Assembly: GCA_029667085.1 (NCBI GenBank)
Contig: JARUHJ010000001.1
Coordinates: 682,001-746,000 of the forward strand
From: Deltaproteobacteria bacterium IMCC39524
GTDB lineage: Bacteria; Desulfobacterota; Desulfuromonadia; Desulfuromonadales; BM103
Direction of reading: 5' to 3'
DNA length: 64,000 bases
This document shows, one piece after another, positions 33,973-43,048 of the stretch; the stretch's first letter is position 1; each line of letters starts with the position of its first letter. The notes beneath the pieces are model-generated. The model searched no databases. It worked only from the letters and a program-made list of their open reading frames with translations, and was not told the DNA's origin. The translations under genes and the position numbers were made by a program.

Positions 33973-34479
33973 ATGCCTCGCTTTAATTACGAATCTATTA
34001 TCGGTGCACCTGCAAATCTTGTATTTGACTGGCACCACGATCCAGCAGCCATCGAAAAACTCACCCCACCATGGGAGCCTGTGAAGGTGGTGGGTACGCC
34101 GGCCAGCATTGACGAGACTGGTTCCCGCACCACTCTGGAACTAAGCATGTTCGGTGTCATGCGCTTGCACTGGGTAGCGGAACACCGCAACTACAAACTA
34201 GGTAAGTCTTTTCAGGATGTACAAATCAGTGGCCCCTTTGCCAGCTGGTGCCATACCCATGAGGTGGAAGCGATTGATGACAACAGCTGTCTGTATAAGG
34301 ACAGCATAGATTATCAATTGCCACTTGGTAAACTGGGAGAATTGTTTGGTGGCTGGTTTGTACGCCGCAAGCTGAAGAAAATGTTTTGCTATCGTCACCA
34401 ACTGGTCAAACAGGAATGTGAGGGATTTGCCGCTGCCAACAACCACGGCAACGGTGCATCGGCCGGGATAAAGCAATAG
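33973..34479 (+). CDS. SRPBCC-family protein (polyketide cyclase/START-like)
   Basis: A 168-residue protein with a START-like helix-grip pattern: PRFNYESIIGAPANLVFDWHHDP at the start (hydrophobic beta-strand then helix), central F-Q-D-V-Q-I-S-G-P-F-A-S-W-C-H-T-H and a long C-terminal helix (GWFVRRKLKKMFCYRHQL). Members bind small hydrophobic ligands; no ligand can be assigned. AGAGGAATAAATCTG upstream is a moderate site. It is convergent with the FMN-binding gene. Confidence 0.78.
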   Translation: MPRFNYESIIGAPANLVFDWHHDPAAIEKLTPPWEPVKVVGTPASIDETGSRTTLELSMFGVMRLHWVAEHRNYKLGKSFQDVQISGPFASWCHTHEVEAIDDNSCLYKDSIDYQLPLGKLGELFGGWFVRRKLKKMFCYRHQLVKQECEGFAAANNHGNGASAGIKQ

Positions 34480-34605
34480 CGTCGGTCGGAGGCATCCAAA
34501 TGTTGGCAGCCTGGGTCAAGGATATGGTGGGTGAGATTTTTCAATCACATCAGAATCATCATTGTTATGACAGGCTCTTCAAGAGCCAAGGATAATAGGG
34601 TCTGT

Positions 34606-35535
34606 TTACTCTTCAATCCTGGGCGCCCCGGACAGGGCATTCTCCACCGCCTTAAGAAGCATCTTGCTGCTCGTTGTGGCCTTGGTAATGGCATCTACCG
34701 CCGGACTTTGATTGTTCAAAACCCTACTGATCACACCCTCGGCATAACGGTCGTAAGGCGAGGCGCGGTTTGATACGACCGTGACCGCGACAATGGTTTT
34801 TCCTTTGACCTTAACATCCACCTCGTAGGTAAAGGACCCTTCAATGGCGACACCACGGTAGACACCATCGCGTATAAAGGCCGGTTCAACATGGCTGATC
34901 TGCATCTGCCGAAAACTTCTCAGCTGGACCGATTCCATCAAGATTGCGGCAACGCCCCCTGCTGCTAGCATCAGAATGACCACGCGGATGATAATGGTAG
35001 TGCGGCGCGATGGCAGCCTTTTCTGCAACTGACCGAAGGGCTTATACACCGAGAGTAACAACAGGATTACGCCCATGCCGATAACCAGAGACGCTGTTGT
35101 GGCCGCTTGGCGAAACAGGGCACTGTACCGTTCACCTGCATCGGGAATCGAGTAAAGACCATCCGACAGTGCCACCATCCCGTCCACGGCCGGGACTAGC
35201 CATTTGGCGCTGCACAGCACAATTATGGCCAGTCCAACCCATTTGAGGACGATCCAAATGTGCCGTAAAAACCCCCAGCGACTAAACAGTGAGAAAACCA
35301 TAAATGAGCCCAGCAGACCGTAGAGAGACCACGTGAAAAGACCGTTGACCAAGGTCGCCTGGAACAGGTCCGCGGTCAGGTGGTCGAGGTTGTCTCCCCG
35401 CGTGTACATGAGCCGGAGGCTCACCAGGACCCCGGCGGCGGTACCCATGACAAGCCCCAGGCAAATGAGATGCAAGGCGGTAAGGATTTTCAAAGCCTTC
35501 GGAGGTAGATTGGCGGTCAGTCCATCAGAGGGCAT
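34606..35535 (-). CDS. Membrane protein with FMN-binding domain
   Basis: A 309-residue protein with about five helices in the first 180 residues, another helix (TTIIIRVVILMLAAGG) and a C-terminal FMN-binding domain (about 215-305). The motif D-A-I-T-K-A-T-T-S-S is the ApbE flavinylation signature D-x-x-S/T-x-A-T, so FMN should be attached covalently to the second threonine. Such proteins pass electrons across or along the cytoplasmic membrane. Its start lies 247 bases from the divergent exported selenocysteine peroxiredoxin; an electron link between them is inference. Confidence 0.82.
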   Translation of the reverse strand: MPSDGLTANLPPKALKILTALHLICLGLVMGTAAGVLVSLRLMYTRGDNLDHLTADLFQATLVNGLFTWSLYGLLGSFMVFSLFSRWGFLRHIWIVLKWVGLAIIVLCSAKWLVPAVDGMVALSDGLYSIPDAGERYSALFRQAATTASLVIGMGVILLLLSVYKPFGQLQKRLPSRRTTIIIRVVILMLAAGGVAAILMESVQLRSFRQMQISHVEPAFIRDGVYRGVAIEGSFTYEVDVKVKGKTIVAVTVVSNRASPYDRYAEGVISRVLNNQSPAVDAITKATTSSKMLLKAVENALSGAPRIEE

Positions 35536-35781
35536 TAGACCATCTCCTTTGAGATCCGAGAGGAATTATGCAGTTGCTCATCCTATCCGGAATCTGATTG
35601 ATAAATCCATGCTGCTGTCAAAATCGACCTCAACGTCACGTTTTCAGGTAAAAAAATTTGATTATCCGCTGCACGGTGTTTAGAATCAAGATGTTGTTAT
35701 CCTCTTCCCTTGGAGTCATCCAGACAAAACAGGCAAGGCACATCCCCTCGGACGGGGTCTGAAGCCTTGGCAAGGAGGTAT

Positions 35782-36270
35782 ATGATGAGAAGAAAACTGG
35801 TTTTCATTCTGGCCGCCGCACTCATCCTGGTGGCCTCGCCGGTGCTGGCCCTGTCCGTGGGCGACCAAGCGCCGAATTTCACGTCACAGACCAACCAGGG
35901 CAAGGTGTCGCTGGCAGATTACCTAGGGAAAAAGAATGTCATCCTGACGTTTTACTTCGCTATTTACACCCCTGCTTGAAAAACCACTACGCTGGGCTTT
36001 CAGAGGGACATGGCGACCCTGGAAGCTCTCAATACCCAGGTCATGGGTATCAGTGGAGACAGCATGGACACGGTCAAACGTTTCGCTGCTGAGTTTGCCA
36101 TCACCTACCCTTTGGTCAGTGACTCAGGAGGAGCGATCAAGAAACTCTATTCCGGAGAACGTATCAATTACCTGATAGACAAGACTGGCAGGATCCGTTT
36201 GATCGTCAGAGGGGTTCCTGACAACAGCCTGATTATCGACAAAATCAAAGCACTCGGCCTTGATAACTAA
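35782..36270 (+). CDS. Exported peroxiredoxin with selenocysteine (in-frame UGA)
   Basis: AAGGAGGTAT precedes ATG-ATG at 35782. The frame is open to 36270 except for one TGA at 35977-35979 (codon 66). Before it: signal peptide (FILAAALILVASPVLA) and G-D-Q-A-P-N-F-T, K-N-V-I-L-T-F-Y-F. After it the peroxiredoxin fold continues without a break (VMGISGDSMDTVKRFA, INYLIDKTGRIR, GVPDN). The TGA is exactly where the peroxidatic Cys of P-x-x-x-T-x-x-C stands (I-Y-T-P-A-TGA), and the protein has no cysteine at all. Translation as Sec gives a 162-residue periplasmic peroxidase. Automatic callers will split it into 35710-35979 and 36010-36270. Confidence 0.88.
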
Positions 36271-36325
36271 AACGTTAAAGCCGATTCGCAAGACAATTCC
36301 TCTATTTTCAATGACACATAGAATA

Positions 36326-36360
36326 AAGAATGGCCCGTCCTTATTGGATGGGCCATTCTT
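36326..36360 (+). terminator. Intrinsic-type hairpin after the exported peroxiredoxin
   Basis: AAGAATGGCCCGTCC pairs with GGATGGGCCATTCTT (one G-T pair) around TTATT, followed by TT-G-T. It is a 15-base stem 55 bases after the stop. Confidence 0.75.
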
Positions 36361-36661
36361 GTATTCCAAGGTATTCAGGAATCGGCCAGATCCGCAGGAT
36401 TTGACTCTCAATAGTTGCTGACACAACTTTTGATACATCCTAACATTCGATAACTCTGGTAGGTTGACGAGTGTGTCAGTTTTTTTTGTGACCGATATTT
36501 TTAGGTTAATTATGGCTGATAGCTACAAGTCCTCCTTAAAGCTGAGGGTGACTTTTTTGTCTTGCTTACAACTTCGATCAGGAAGAAGATCTTGTGCATC
36601 GAACATCCCTCCAAATGAACAAATAAATACCCTTTCATTAAGACACTTGTCTGCTCAGGTT

Positions 36662-36667
36662 TATAAT
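36662..36667 (+). promoter_or_regulatory. Probable -10 element of the riboswitch transcript
   Basis: A consensus TATAAT lies about 30 bases before the aptamer. No good -35 hexamer is present at 16-18 bases, so an activator may be needed. Confidence 0.4.
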
Positions 36668-36695
36668 GTTAAATTAACACCCAACCACTTAAGTT

Positions 36696-36790
36696 TAAGA
36701 AGCTCCGATAATAGCAAAACCGATGCGAGTCGGTGACGCAAAGCCACGGGTCCCTTGAGGATAGCCGGGTTACCGAAGAGTGAGTAACTT
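36696..36790 (+). promoter_or_regulatory. GEMM-I riboswitch aptamer, A-type (cyclic GMP-AMP-like)
   Basis: All conserved parts are present in order. AGCAAAA precedes a stem ACCGAT/GTCGGT capped by a GCGA (GNRA) tetraloop. GACGCAAAGCC follows, then a short P3 stem (TCC/GGA), then GGATAGCCGGGTTACCG. The base equivalent to G20 of the Vibrio cyclic-di-GMP aptamer (just before G-C-A-A-A) is A here. A at this place is the mark of the GEMM-Ib group that prefers 3',3'-cGAMP, known in Geobacter relatives. A terminator follows after 16 bases, and then a sensor kinase gene. Confidence 0.85.
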
Positions 36791-36806
36791 CATTGCTACC
36801 AACTTT

Positions 36807-36845
36807 GCTCGCCTCGGTATTTGAGAGCGAGTTTTTTTGTTTTTT
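36807..36845 (+). terminator. Expression-platform terminator of the riboswitch
   Basis: CTCGC-CTC pairs with GAG-A-GCGAG around GGTATTT and is followed by seven T, a G and six T. It lies between the aptamer and the kinase start, 95 bases ahead of the latter. Ligand binding probably decides whether it forms. Confidence 0.88.
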
Positions 36846-36939
36846 AACTTACAAACATAACGAAAACTCTCAACCTACTGAAAAAAGTGGTTTTCGTTTA
36901 TTCTACACTTGCGTTGCATCTATTACGGGGAAGGTTACG

Positions 36940-38757
36940 ATGACAATCGGCATGACAATCAAGGCCCGCTTTTTTCTGACGATTATCGTCGTGGCCGTAC
37001 TAAGCAGCGTTTGCATGGGAATCTATTCCTACCAGAACCAATCCGCGCAACTGTTGCAACGGTTCGAGAATCTGGCTGACCAGGAGAACCAATTGCTCAG
37101 GACGATCTTGGATGCTGATGCCGAAGGGTTACGTCGCGCAACCTCGGGTCTCAGCCGCCTGGAAGCGTTCCTCACCCCGCTCGCGGCCGAGGACCGGGAG
37201 GCCCTACTGACGGTTGCTAGGCCCATTTTTGACGAACTCAAGGCCAAACACTCCATCACCCATATGTATTTCATTGCTCCTGATGGCAAGGTTCTGCTGC
37301 GTGTGCACATGCCGGAGCAGCATGGAGACAGCCTGGAGCGGGCCACTTTCCTGCAGGCAGTGGCAACCAAAGAGACGGCCAGCGGACTTGAAATGGGGAA
37401 GAATTTCTTTTCACTGCGCTGCGTCACTCCAATCCTGGCTGACGGTGAGCTGCTCGGCTACCTGGAGGTGGCCGAGGAGATCGACCATGTTTTCGTGCGG
37501 ATGAAGGAAATTACAGGACACGACGTTGCCCTGTTCCTTCCGATAGAATATATCGAGAGGTTCGACACCGACCTAGAGGTCCTAGACGGCAGCGATTTCA
37601 CCGTGCTCTATCCGAGCAGCCCACAGCTAGTCATTTCGTCCGACCCACAGAGAAACGATTTTCTGCCGTCGGGGCTGAAGACTTTTGTAGTGAAAGCTGT
37701 CGAGCTCGACGAAAAACACTATGTCGTCGGTGCAGGGCCGATCAAGGATGCCTTTGGAGAAACAGCCGGGGTACTCTTATCCCAGAAGAATGTCACCCGA
37801 CACTATGATTCAATCTGGCATGGAGTGGTGACCAGCCTGACGGTTTTTATTGTAATCCTGCTCAGCGGCAATCTGCTCCTCTGGCTTTCCATGAAGAAGA
37901 GCATGAATTTCTTTCTTGCGGTACGTAGCCACATCCAGAAGGTGACCCGCACCTGGGACGTTGACCAGAGGCTGGAGGTGGTCACTACCGATGAGATCGG
38001 CGAACTTGCCGAAGATCTTAACCGAATGCAGGTTGAGATCGGCAAGCTAAGAAACTCGCTGGTGAATCAAGCCGATGAACTAATGATGGCCAACCAGGAA
38101 CTGGAATCGTTCAGCTATACCCTTTCCCATGATCTGCGGACACCGCTGACTCGCGCCTATGCGGCAGCCGATATTCTCGTGGAGAGCTATGGCGACAGCC
38201 TCGATGAAACCGGACGTTTGCTCCTCGACAACATCTGTAAGGGGTGTGAGGGAATGGAGGGTCTGATCGAGGCGATCCTGGTCCTATCCAACATCGTTCG
38301 CAAAGAGCTTCACAGTGAGACCCTCGATTTCGCCGTCATGGCACGGGATATTGTCGAGGAGTTGACGATGGCTGAACCGGAGCGCAAGGTGGTCACTGTT
38401 ATCCCTGAAACGCTGGTTTGCACGGGTGACCAGCAACTGTTGAGGGTGGCGCTGAGAAATCTCTTGGAAAACGCCTGGAAATACTCCCGGGGCGAGGCGG
38501 AAGCGAAGATCGAACTCGGCATGATCGAGCAGCAGGGGAAATCGGTCTTCTACGTCCGAGATAACGGCGTCGGGTTCAATATGCAGCACGCTGCAAATCT
38601 CTTCACCACTTTCAAGCGATTGCATGATGCCAGCGAGTACCCAGGAACCGGCATCGGCCTGGCCACAGTGCAGAAGATCATCCAGCGGCATGGCGGCACT
38701 ATCTGGGGCGTTGGCAAAGAAGGCGAGGGAGCTACCTTTTTCTTTACCTTGCCCTGA
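36940..38757 (+). CDS. Riboswitch-controlled membrane sensor histidine kinase
   Basis: About 605 residues from the ATG at 36940 (GGGGAAGG upstream); the longer frame runs into the terminator. Order: membrane helix 1 (about 10-29), a large periplasmic sensor with dCache-like pattern (about 32-290), helix 2 (near 295-315), HAMP, coiled coil, HisKA with LSHDLRTPLTRAYA (His near 385), and HATPase with N-L-L-E-N-A-W-K-Y, R-D-N-G-V-G-F and GTGIGLATVQ. The catalytic parts are intact. No response regulator gene is adjacent, so it is an orphan kinase. Transcription should depend on the upstream cyclic-dinucleotide riboswitch. Confidence 0.93.
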   Translation: MTIGMTIKARFFLTIIVVAVLSSVCMGIYSYQNQSAQLLQRFENLADQENQLLRTILDADAEGLRRATSGLSRLEAFLTPLAAEDREALLTVARPIFDELKAKHSITHMYFIAPDGKVLLRVHMPEQHGDSLERATFLQAVATKETASGLEMGKNFFSLRCVTPILADGELLGYLEVAEEIDHVFVRMKEITGHDVALFLPIEYIERFDTDLEVLDGSDFTVLYPSSPQLVISSDPQRNDFLPSGLKTFVVKAVELDEKHYVVGAGPIKDAFGETAGVLLSQKNVTRHYDSIWHGVVTSLTVFIVILLSGNLLLWLSMKKSMNFFLAVRSHIQKVTRTWDVDQRLEVVTTDEIGELAEDLNRMQVEIGKLRNSLVNQADELMMANQELESFSYTLSHDLRTPLTRAYAAADILVESYGDSLDETGRLLLDNICKGCEGMEGLIEAILVLSNIVRKELHSETLDFAVMARDIVEELTMAEPERKVVTVIPETLVCTGDQQLLRVALRNLLENAWKYSRGEAEAKIELGMIEQQGKSVFYVRDNGVGFNMQHAANLFTTFKRLHDASEYPGTGIGLATVQKIIQRHGGTIWGVGKEGEGATFFFTLP

Positions 38758-39133
38758 AAGGACTTTCGTCTGGCAATACCCACAAAGCTTGGTTGTCATC
38801 GTAGTGCCGTGTTGATTCTCATAAGTCACTATTTACAGTAAATATTTCCTCTCCCTGGTTCTAAGGATTTGAGCATTCCTACAAGTATTGCTGCAACTCT
38901 TTCTTACATTACCCGGGGATGTTTAGTATGCAGGTGGCAAGGTGCAAAACTAGGCACTGTCTGTCAGATTAAGGCTGAGCTACTACAGATAATTAAAGCG
39001 GGGGACACATGACTTATGTGCCCCCCGCTTCGTGCCGGTCTGTCCTATGATCGAACGCCTCTATTCCTAAAGCTTCTGGTGCCAATCAAGTGAGAAGTGC
39101 CAATTCCTGCAGACAAGCTTGCGAACATCTCTC
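38758..39133. other. Intergenic region with one long hairpin
   Basis: No gene is supported. The hairpin at 38996-39030 is the only clear structure and lies between convergent genes. Confidence 0.5.
38996..39030. terminator. Long hairpin between convergent genes
   Basis: AAGCGGGGGACACAT pairs with ATGTGCCCCCCGCTT around GACTT. It lacks a long T-run on either side. It resembles the GGGACAC/GTGTCCC hairpins elsewhere in the window. Confidence 0.6.
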
Positions 39134-40006
39134 TTAATTTGGAAACGTCCAACCATCCTCCCCTTCATCCAGCCACAGGTAATCGGTGATATCCCTGGTC
39201 ACACTCTGTCGATCGACGCGTGAGACAACTTCCGGTAACAAAACACGGTAGCTGATCTCAGCTTGCTCGAGCATCTGCGTTGGGATACCAAATTTCCAGG
39301 CATGCCCGCTGCCGGCCAACACCACCACCCGATATTCCGGATTCTTCTCCAGGAACTCGACCAGGTTACGTGCCATCATGGTATCCCAGAGCATCTGGGC
39401 TTCGCAGAAATGGAGATATTGATCGCCGTGACCGCCATAGCCACCCATCGCCTGACGGATATAGTCGCTGTAAGCAGGAGTGACCACACACTGGACATTG
39501 CCGAGCATCTGCCGCTCCTCTTCGGGAAGCGCTTTAAAACCATTGCGAAGCACTTTGCTGGTAATGCTGCGCGGTATATTCAGCCCGACCATCTTCACTT
39601 CTTCGTTTCGGGCATGCATGAAAATCTCCCGGTACTCCTCCCACATGCTCCAGTTGTCTTTATAAACCGACAGAAATTTCAAAAACGGCAGGTCGTTTGC
39701 GGTCCAGCGATCGAGGGTTTCCTGACTGTCTTTGCGGAACATTTCGAGACCGATCGCCAGCGGTCGTTCATCGTCATCGAGGGCATCAATGATCGTCAAC
39801 TGGGCGCGATGATGTCCGACATGATCATGAAATTCCCCCAGGAAGATGACTTGGGCGCGACGCAGGTCTTCGAGCAAAGCCTGCGGGGAGATTTCAGTCT
39901 TCTCTGCGGCATCGATGATATGTGGGTGGGCTTGGGTCGTTACCGGAAGAAACAGGGTGAACACGGCAACGAAAACCAACAAAATCAATTTGCGTAAAAA
40001 CTTCAT
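39134..40006 (-). CDS. ChaN-family (DUF399) protein
   Basis: A 290-residue exported protein with a clear signal peptide (LVFVAVFTLFLPVTTQA). The family block V-I-F-L-G-E-F-H-D-H-V-G-H-H-R-A-Q-L and I-G-L-E-M-F are present, as is the late V-L-A-G-S-G-H-A-W-K-F-G. ChaN binds heme in Campylobacter; other relatives are probable metal-dependent hydrolases, since the E-x-H-D-x-x-x-H pattern can bind metal. The start overlaps the stop of the M1 peptidase gene (ATGA), so the two are translated together. Confidence 0.85.
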   Translation of the reverse strand: MKFLRKLILLVFVAVFTLFLPVTTQAHPHIIDAAEKTEISPQALLEDLRRAQVIFLGEFHDHVGHHRAQLTIIDALDDDERPLAIGLEMFRKDSQETLDRWTANDLPFLKFLSVYKDNWSMWEEYREIFMHARNEEVKMVGLNIPRSITSKVLRNGFKALPEEERQMLGNVQCVVTPAYSDYIRQAMGGYGGHGDQYLHFCEAQMLWDTMMARNLVEFLEKNPEYRVVVLAGSGHAWKFGIPTQMLEQAEISYRVLLPEVVSRVDRQSVTRDITDYLWLDEGEDGWTFPN

Positions 40007-42066
40007 GGCACAGCGTCCTTTGTAAAAAGCCTCTTCAGCGGCGAGCCTACAGGGTCCCAGGTCGTTTTGACCTGGTTGTGGCCCTTGTGGAAGACGAGAG
40101 TGCTGTAGCGGCCGTAATGAGAGATACGCCGGGCCGTGTCACGGGCCGCGGTGAGCGAACCAGGCAAAAAATACCCAGTGACGCGATTTTCTTCATGGCC
40201 GGGCAAGACAAGGAACAGCACATCGTCAGCCTCTGAGTAGAGTTTATCACCGATCGTAACCTGCTGCCCGGCGACCGTGAAACCATCCGGAAGGTTGAGT
40301 CGCAGCTCCGGGCTCTTCGGCCAGCCAAGGACAAGCAGATCCTTGTTGGTTGGCCGTTGATCAAGATAATCGTCCTCGTTCATCACCGGGGCCTGTTGCC
40401 ATTGCAGGCCACGCAAAAGATCCCCTGAGGAGTCGAGCAAGGCTTCGGAGCCGCGGGCGACGACAACCAGCGGCATTCTTGATGCGCGCAGGTCATTGAC
40501 CGTGGCCGGCAATTCTTCCGGGTAAAGCTTGCGAAACAGATCGCTCTTCGGGTCGACGCTGAGACTGAGCGGACGTTCTGTGATGGTAAAGAGAAAGCAG
40601 TTTTGGCGTTCATCAAGGCCGATTGACTGGTTGTATTTGCGCGTTGCAGTTTCCAGCTGCAGGGGCACGGCAAGGTCGTAGAATGGCGCATCCTGAAGAA
40701 TGGTCCCTGAGACCTGCCAGCCATCATCGACAGACATGACAGCGACGTCCGTCAATTGCAGTTGCGGCGCTCCGGTCCGCAAAGTCCACTGGCGGAAGAA
40801 GGTTTCGAGATCCATGTCGGAGGTCGCCTCGAAATGTCGCTGCAAATCGCTCCAGGCGTAGCGTTTGCCGATGCCGTCGCCTGCAGCGGCTTTCAGCCCT
40901 GCCCAGAAGGCCTCATCGTCGATCAGGTTGCGCAGCATATGGAAGACCATGGCCGCCTTGCCGTAGCCAACCGCCTGGTCGCGCTTTGACATGCGGCTGC
41001 GAAAAGCGCTCAACGGCAGATCGTCACCAACATCGATCAGGGCTGCATAATCGCGCAGAATCTTGCGTCGATATTCGAGCGCTTCGGCAGGCGCGTGCAA
41101 CTCTTTCAGGTAGTAATCGGCAACATAGGTGGCCAGGCCCTCGCCCCAGTTGCCGGACGAATAATCGATCTCAACCGCATTCCCCCACCAGGTGTGGGCG
41201 ATCTCATGGGGCAGACTGGTAGTAAGGATAAAGGGAAGCCTGATTACGCTGCTGCCGAGCAAGGTCCAGCCGGGAAAGCCATAACCAGTCGGGTAAAAGT
41301 TTTCGACTACGGCAAATTTGTCGTAAGGATAGGGACCAAACAATTCCTGGTAAAGCTGCAGGTATTCTCGGCTCGACTGAAGATAGTCCGAAGCGAGTGT
41401 GGCATTTCCGGCGCCGAAAAAAGCCAGAAGCTGGGTCTCGCCAAGTCTGTCACGCTCGACCTGGTAATACCCCGCAGCCAGCGCCAAGGCTGACTGGGGT
41501 CGTTGCGTCTGCCAGATCGTCTCTGATCCGGCTGCGCTGGTCTCAAGACCGACCAGGCGGCCTGAGGTCACTCCGAGCAATCCTGTCGGTCCGGTAATCG
41601 TCAAGCGGAATCGACTATTCGCATCGACCGGAAGCGGATGCCAAGCGGAAGCGGCCGAAAGAAAAGTGCCTTGCGGCATGATCGTCGCCGAAACACCCAA
41701 AGACGGATCCTCGATGCCGACATGATCCTGCGCGACCGGATCATCGAAGCGGATGCGATAAACAATGGTCAGGGTGTCCGCAGCGTTTTTCATTGAGATC
41801 TGCAGGCGCCCGTTAGCGAAGGTAAAGGGCACCGGCTTGTCGTCCACAGTCACCGCATCGATATCAGCCTGGGCCGCCAGACGAAACTCCGCCGTCCAAT
41901 CTGCGCGCTGATCAACGAGCGTCAAGACCGCCTTGCCTTCAAGGAGATGTTCTTCGGGGACAATCCGGATGAAGAGTTCCTGGTTGATCAGACTATCCGC
42001 GCCGGCAGCCACCGGAGCGGAGAGCAGAATAAAGGCAAACGGTATGAGTAGCAGAATCCTTAACAT
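40003..42066 (-). CDS. Exported M1 family aminopeptidase-like protein
   Basis: A 687-residue protein with a signal peptide (LLLIPFAFILLSAPVAAGA). The M1 zinc motif is PHEIAHTWWG (H-E-x-x-H-x18-E, the third ligand in N-W-G-E-G-L-A-T-Y). The usual G-A-M-E-N exopeptidase motif is not evident; Y-G-F-P-G-W-T-L stands in the matching place, so substrate range may be altered. The C-terminal 200 residues are an unassigned domain. It is the first gene of an operon with the ChaN-like protein. Confidence 0.85.
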   Translation of the reverse strand: MLRILLLIPFAFILLSAPVAAGADSLINQELFIRIVPEEHLLEGKAVLTLVDQRADWTAEFRLAAQADIDAVTVDDKPVPFTFANGRLQISMKNAADTLTIVYRIRFDDPVAQDHVGIEDPSLGVSATIMPQGTFLSAASAWHPLPVDANSRFRLTITGPTGLLGVTSGRLVGLETSAAGSETIWQTQRPQSALALAAGYYQVERDRLGETQLLAFFGAGNATLASDYLQSSREYLQLYQELFGPYPYDKFAVVENFYPTGYGFPGWTLLGSSVIRLPFILTTSLPHEIAHTWWGNAVEIDYSSGNWGEGLATYVADYYLKELHAPAEALEYRRKILRDYAALIDVGDDLPLSAFRSRMSKRDQAVGYGKAAMVFHMLRNLIDDEAFWAGLKAAAGDGIGKRYAWSDLQRHFEATSDMDLETFFRQWTLRTGAPQLQLTDVAVMSVDDGWQVSGTILQDAPFYDLAVPLQLETATRKYNQSIGLDERQNCFLFTITERPLSLSVDPKSDLFRKLYPEELPATVNDLRASRMPLVVVARGSEALLDSSGDLLRGLQWQQAPVMNEDDYLDQRPTNKDLLVLGWPKSPELRLNLPDGFTVAGQQVTIGDKLYSEADDVLFLVLPGHEENRVTGYFLPGSLTAARDTARRISHYGRYSTLVFHKGHNQVKTTWDPVGSPLKRLFTKDAVP

Positions 42067-42183
42067 GACTCTGATTATATCATCCAGTATTGCCTGCAGC
42101 GCAAATGCAGGACTAAAAAAAAGAGCTGTTCGTCGGACGCAGGTCGCCTTAAGGGGGCCTGCTCAGAAAAAACCCTTCAGGAA

Positions 42184-42921
42184 CTAGTTCAGCGTTTCCG
42201 CCAAAAACTCCACGAAACGCTGCCACGATTTAGCGTCGGCATCAGCACGATAACGATCTGAACCGAACACGGTGAACGCATGCGGCGCGCCGCCGTAGGT
42301 GATCATCTCATGGGCCACGCCCTGCTGTTCGAGCTCAGTCGCCAGGTCCGCAAAATCCTGCAGGGTGATGTTGCTGTCAGCGCTGCCGTGCATGATCAGT
42401 AATTTGCCCTTGGCCTGACTGTAGTCCTGTCCTTCCGGTGTGCTCAAGCCACCGTGGAAGGTGGCAAAACCTTTCAGATTAGCACCGGAGCGGACCTGCT
42501 CGAGCACTGCGGCCCCGCCAAAGCAGTAGCCCATCGACACTGCGTTGGTCACATCCCCGCCCTGTTCTTTGGCCGCATCGAGAGAGCCCTGTAGCAACGC
42601 CCGCAACTTCGCTCGATCCTTGTACAACGCGCCCGTATGTTGGCGCTTATCGACCATCTCGGTCGGACGGATGCCCTTGCCGAAAAGGTCGGCGGCAAAG
42701 ACCGCGTAGCCGAGCTTGGCGAGCATCTCCGCACGTTTGACTTCATAATCCGTCAGTCCATCCCAGTCGTGTACGAGCAGGACCAAAGGCGCCCCTTTCG
42801 TGTTGCTGATGTAATATCCCTCGTAGGTCTGGTTGTTGACCTGATAATCGACGGTAATACCGGCCGCGCAAGCGCTGCTTGCCAGAAAAAGAGCAAAGAG
42901 TAATGTCATTATGGTTTTCAT
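42184..42921 (-). CDS. Exported dienelactone hydrolase-like protein
   Basis: A 245-residue alpha/beta hydrolase from the ATG at 42921 (GGAGGACACG upstream). A signal peptide (LLFALFLASSACA) precedes the fold. The triad is Cys in GYCFGGA, Asp in G-S-A-D-S-N and His in GAPHAF, the DLH arrangement. The natural substrate of these exported forms is unknown. Monocistronic. Confidence 0.9.
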   Translation of the reverse strand: MKTIMTLLFALFLASSACAAGITVDYQVNNQTYEGYYISNTKGAPLVLLVHDWDGLTDYEVKRAEMLAKLGYAVFAADLFGKGIRPTEMVDKRQHTGALYKDRAKLRALLQGSLDAAKEQGGDVTNAVSMGYCFGGAAVLEQVRSGANLKGFATFHGGLSTPEGQDYSQAKGKLLIMHGSADSNITLQDFADLATELEQQGVAHEMITYGGAPHAFTVFGSDRYRADADAKSWQRFVEFLAETLN

Positions 42922-43048
42922 CGTGTCCTCCATGAGTGGTGATTGAGTTTTGTTCGGATTGAATTTTATCAGGTTTTTTCAGAGTTGCTCAGGTTGAGGC
43001 AAAAGGGTCTCTCTAACAAGAGTGTCTTCGGCTCGCGATTTTATTTTA

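Larger units (their letters stand above)
36271..36939. other. Intergenic region with terminator, promoter and riboswitch
   Basis: Holds the peroxiredoxin terminator, a TATAAT at 36662, the GEMM-I aptamer at 36696-36790 and a second terminator at 36807-36845. The open frame running through it to the kinase start has no ribosome site. Confidence 0.7.

Noticed and set aside
36010-36270. Separate 86-aa gene with its own ATG
   Set aside because: It is the C-terminal part of the Sec peroxiredoxin; it lacks the active site and a ribosome site.
36793-36939. N-terminal extension of the riboswitch-controlled kinase
   Set aside because: It would begin before the intrinsic terminator and has no ribosome site; the ATG at 36940 has one and starts the membrane helix properly.
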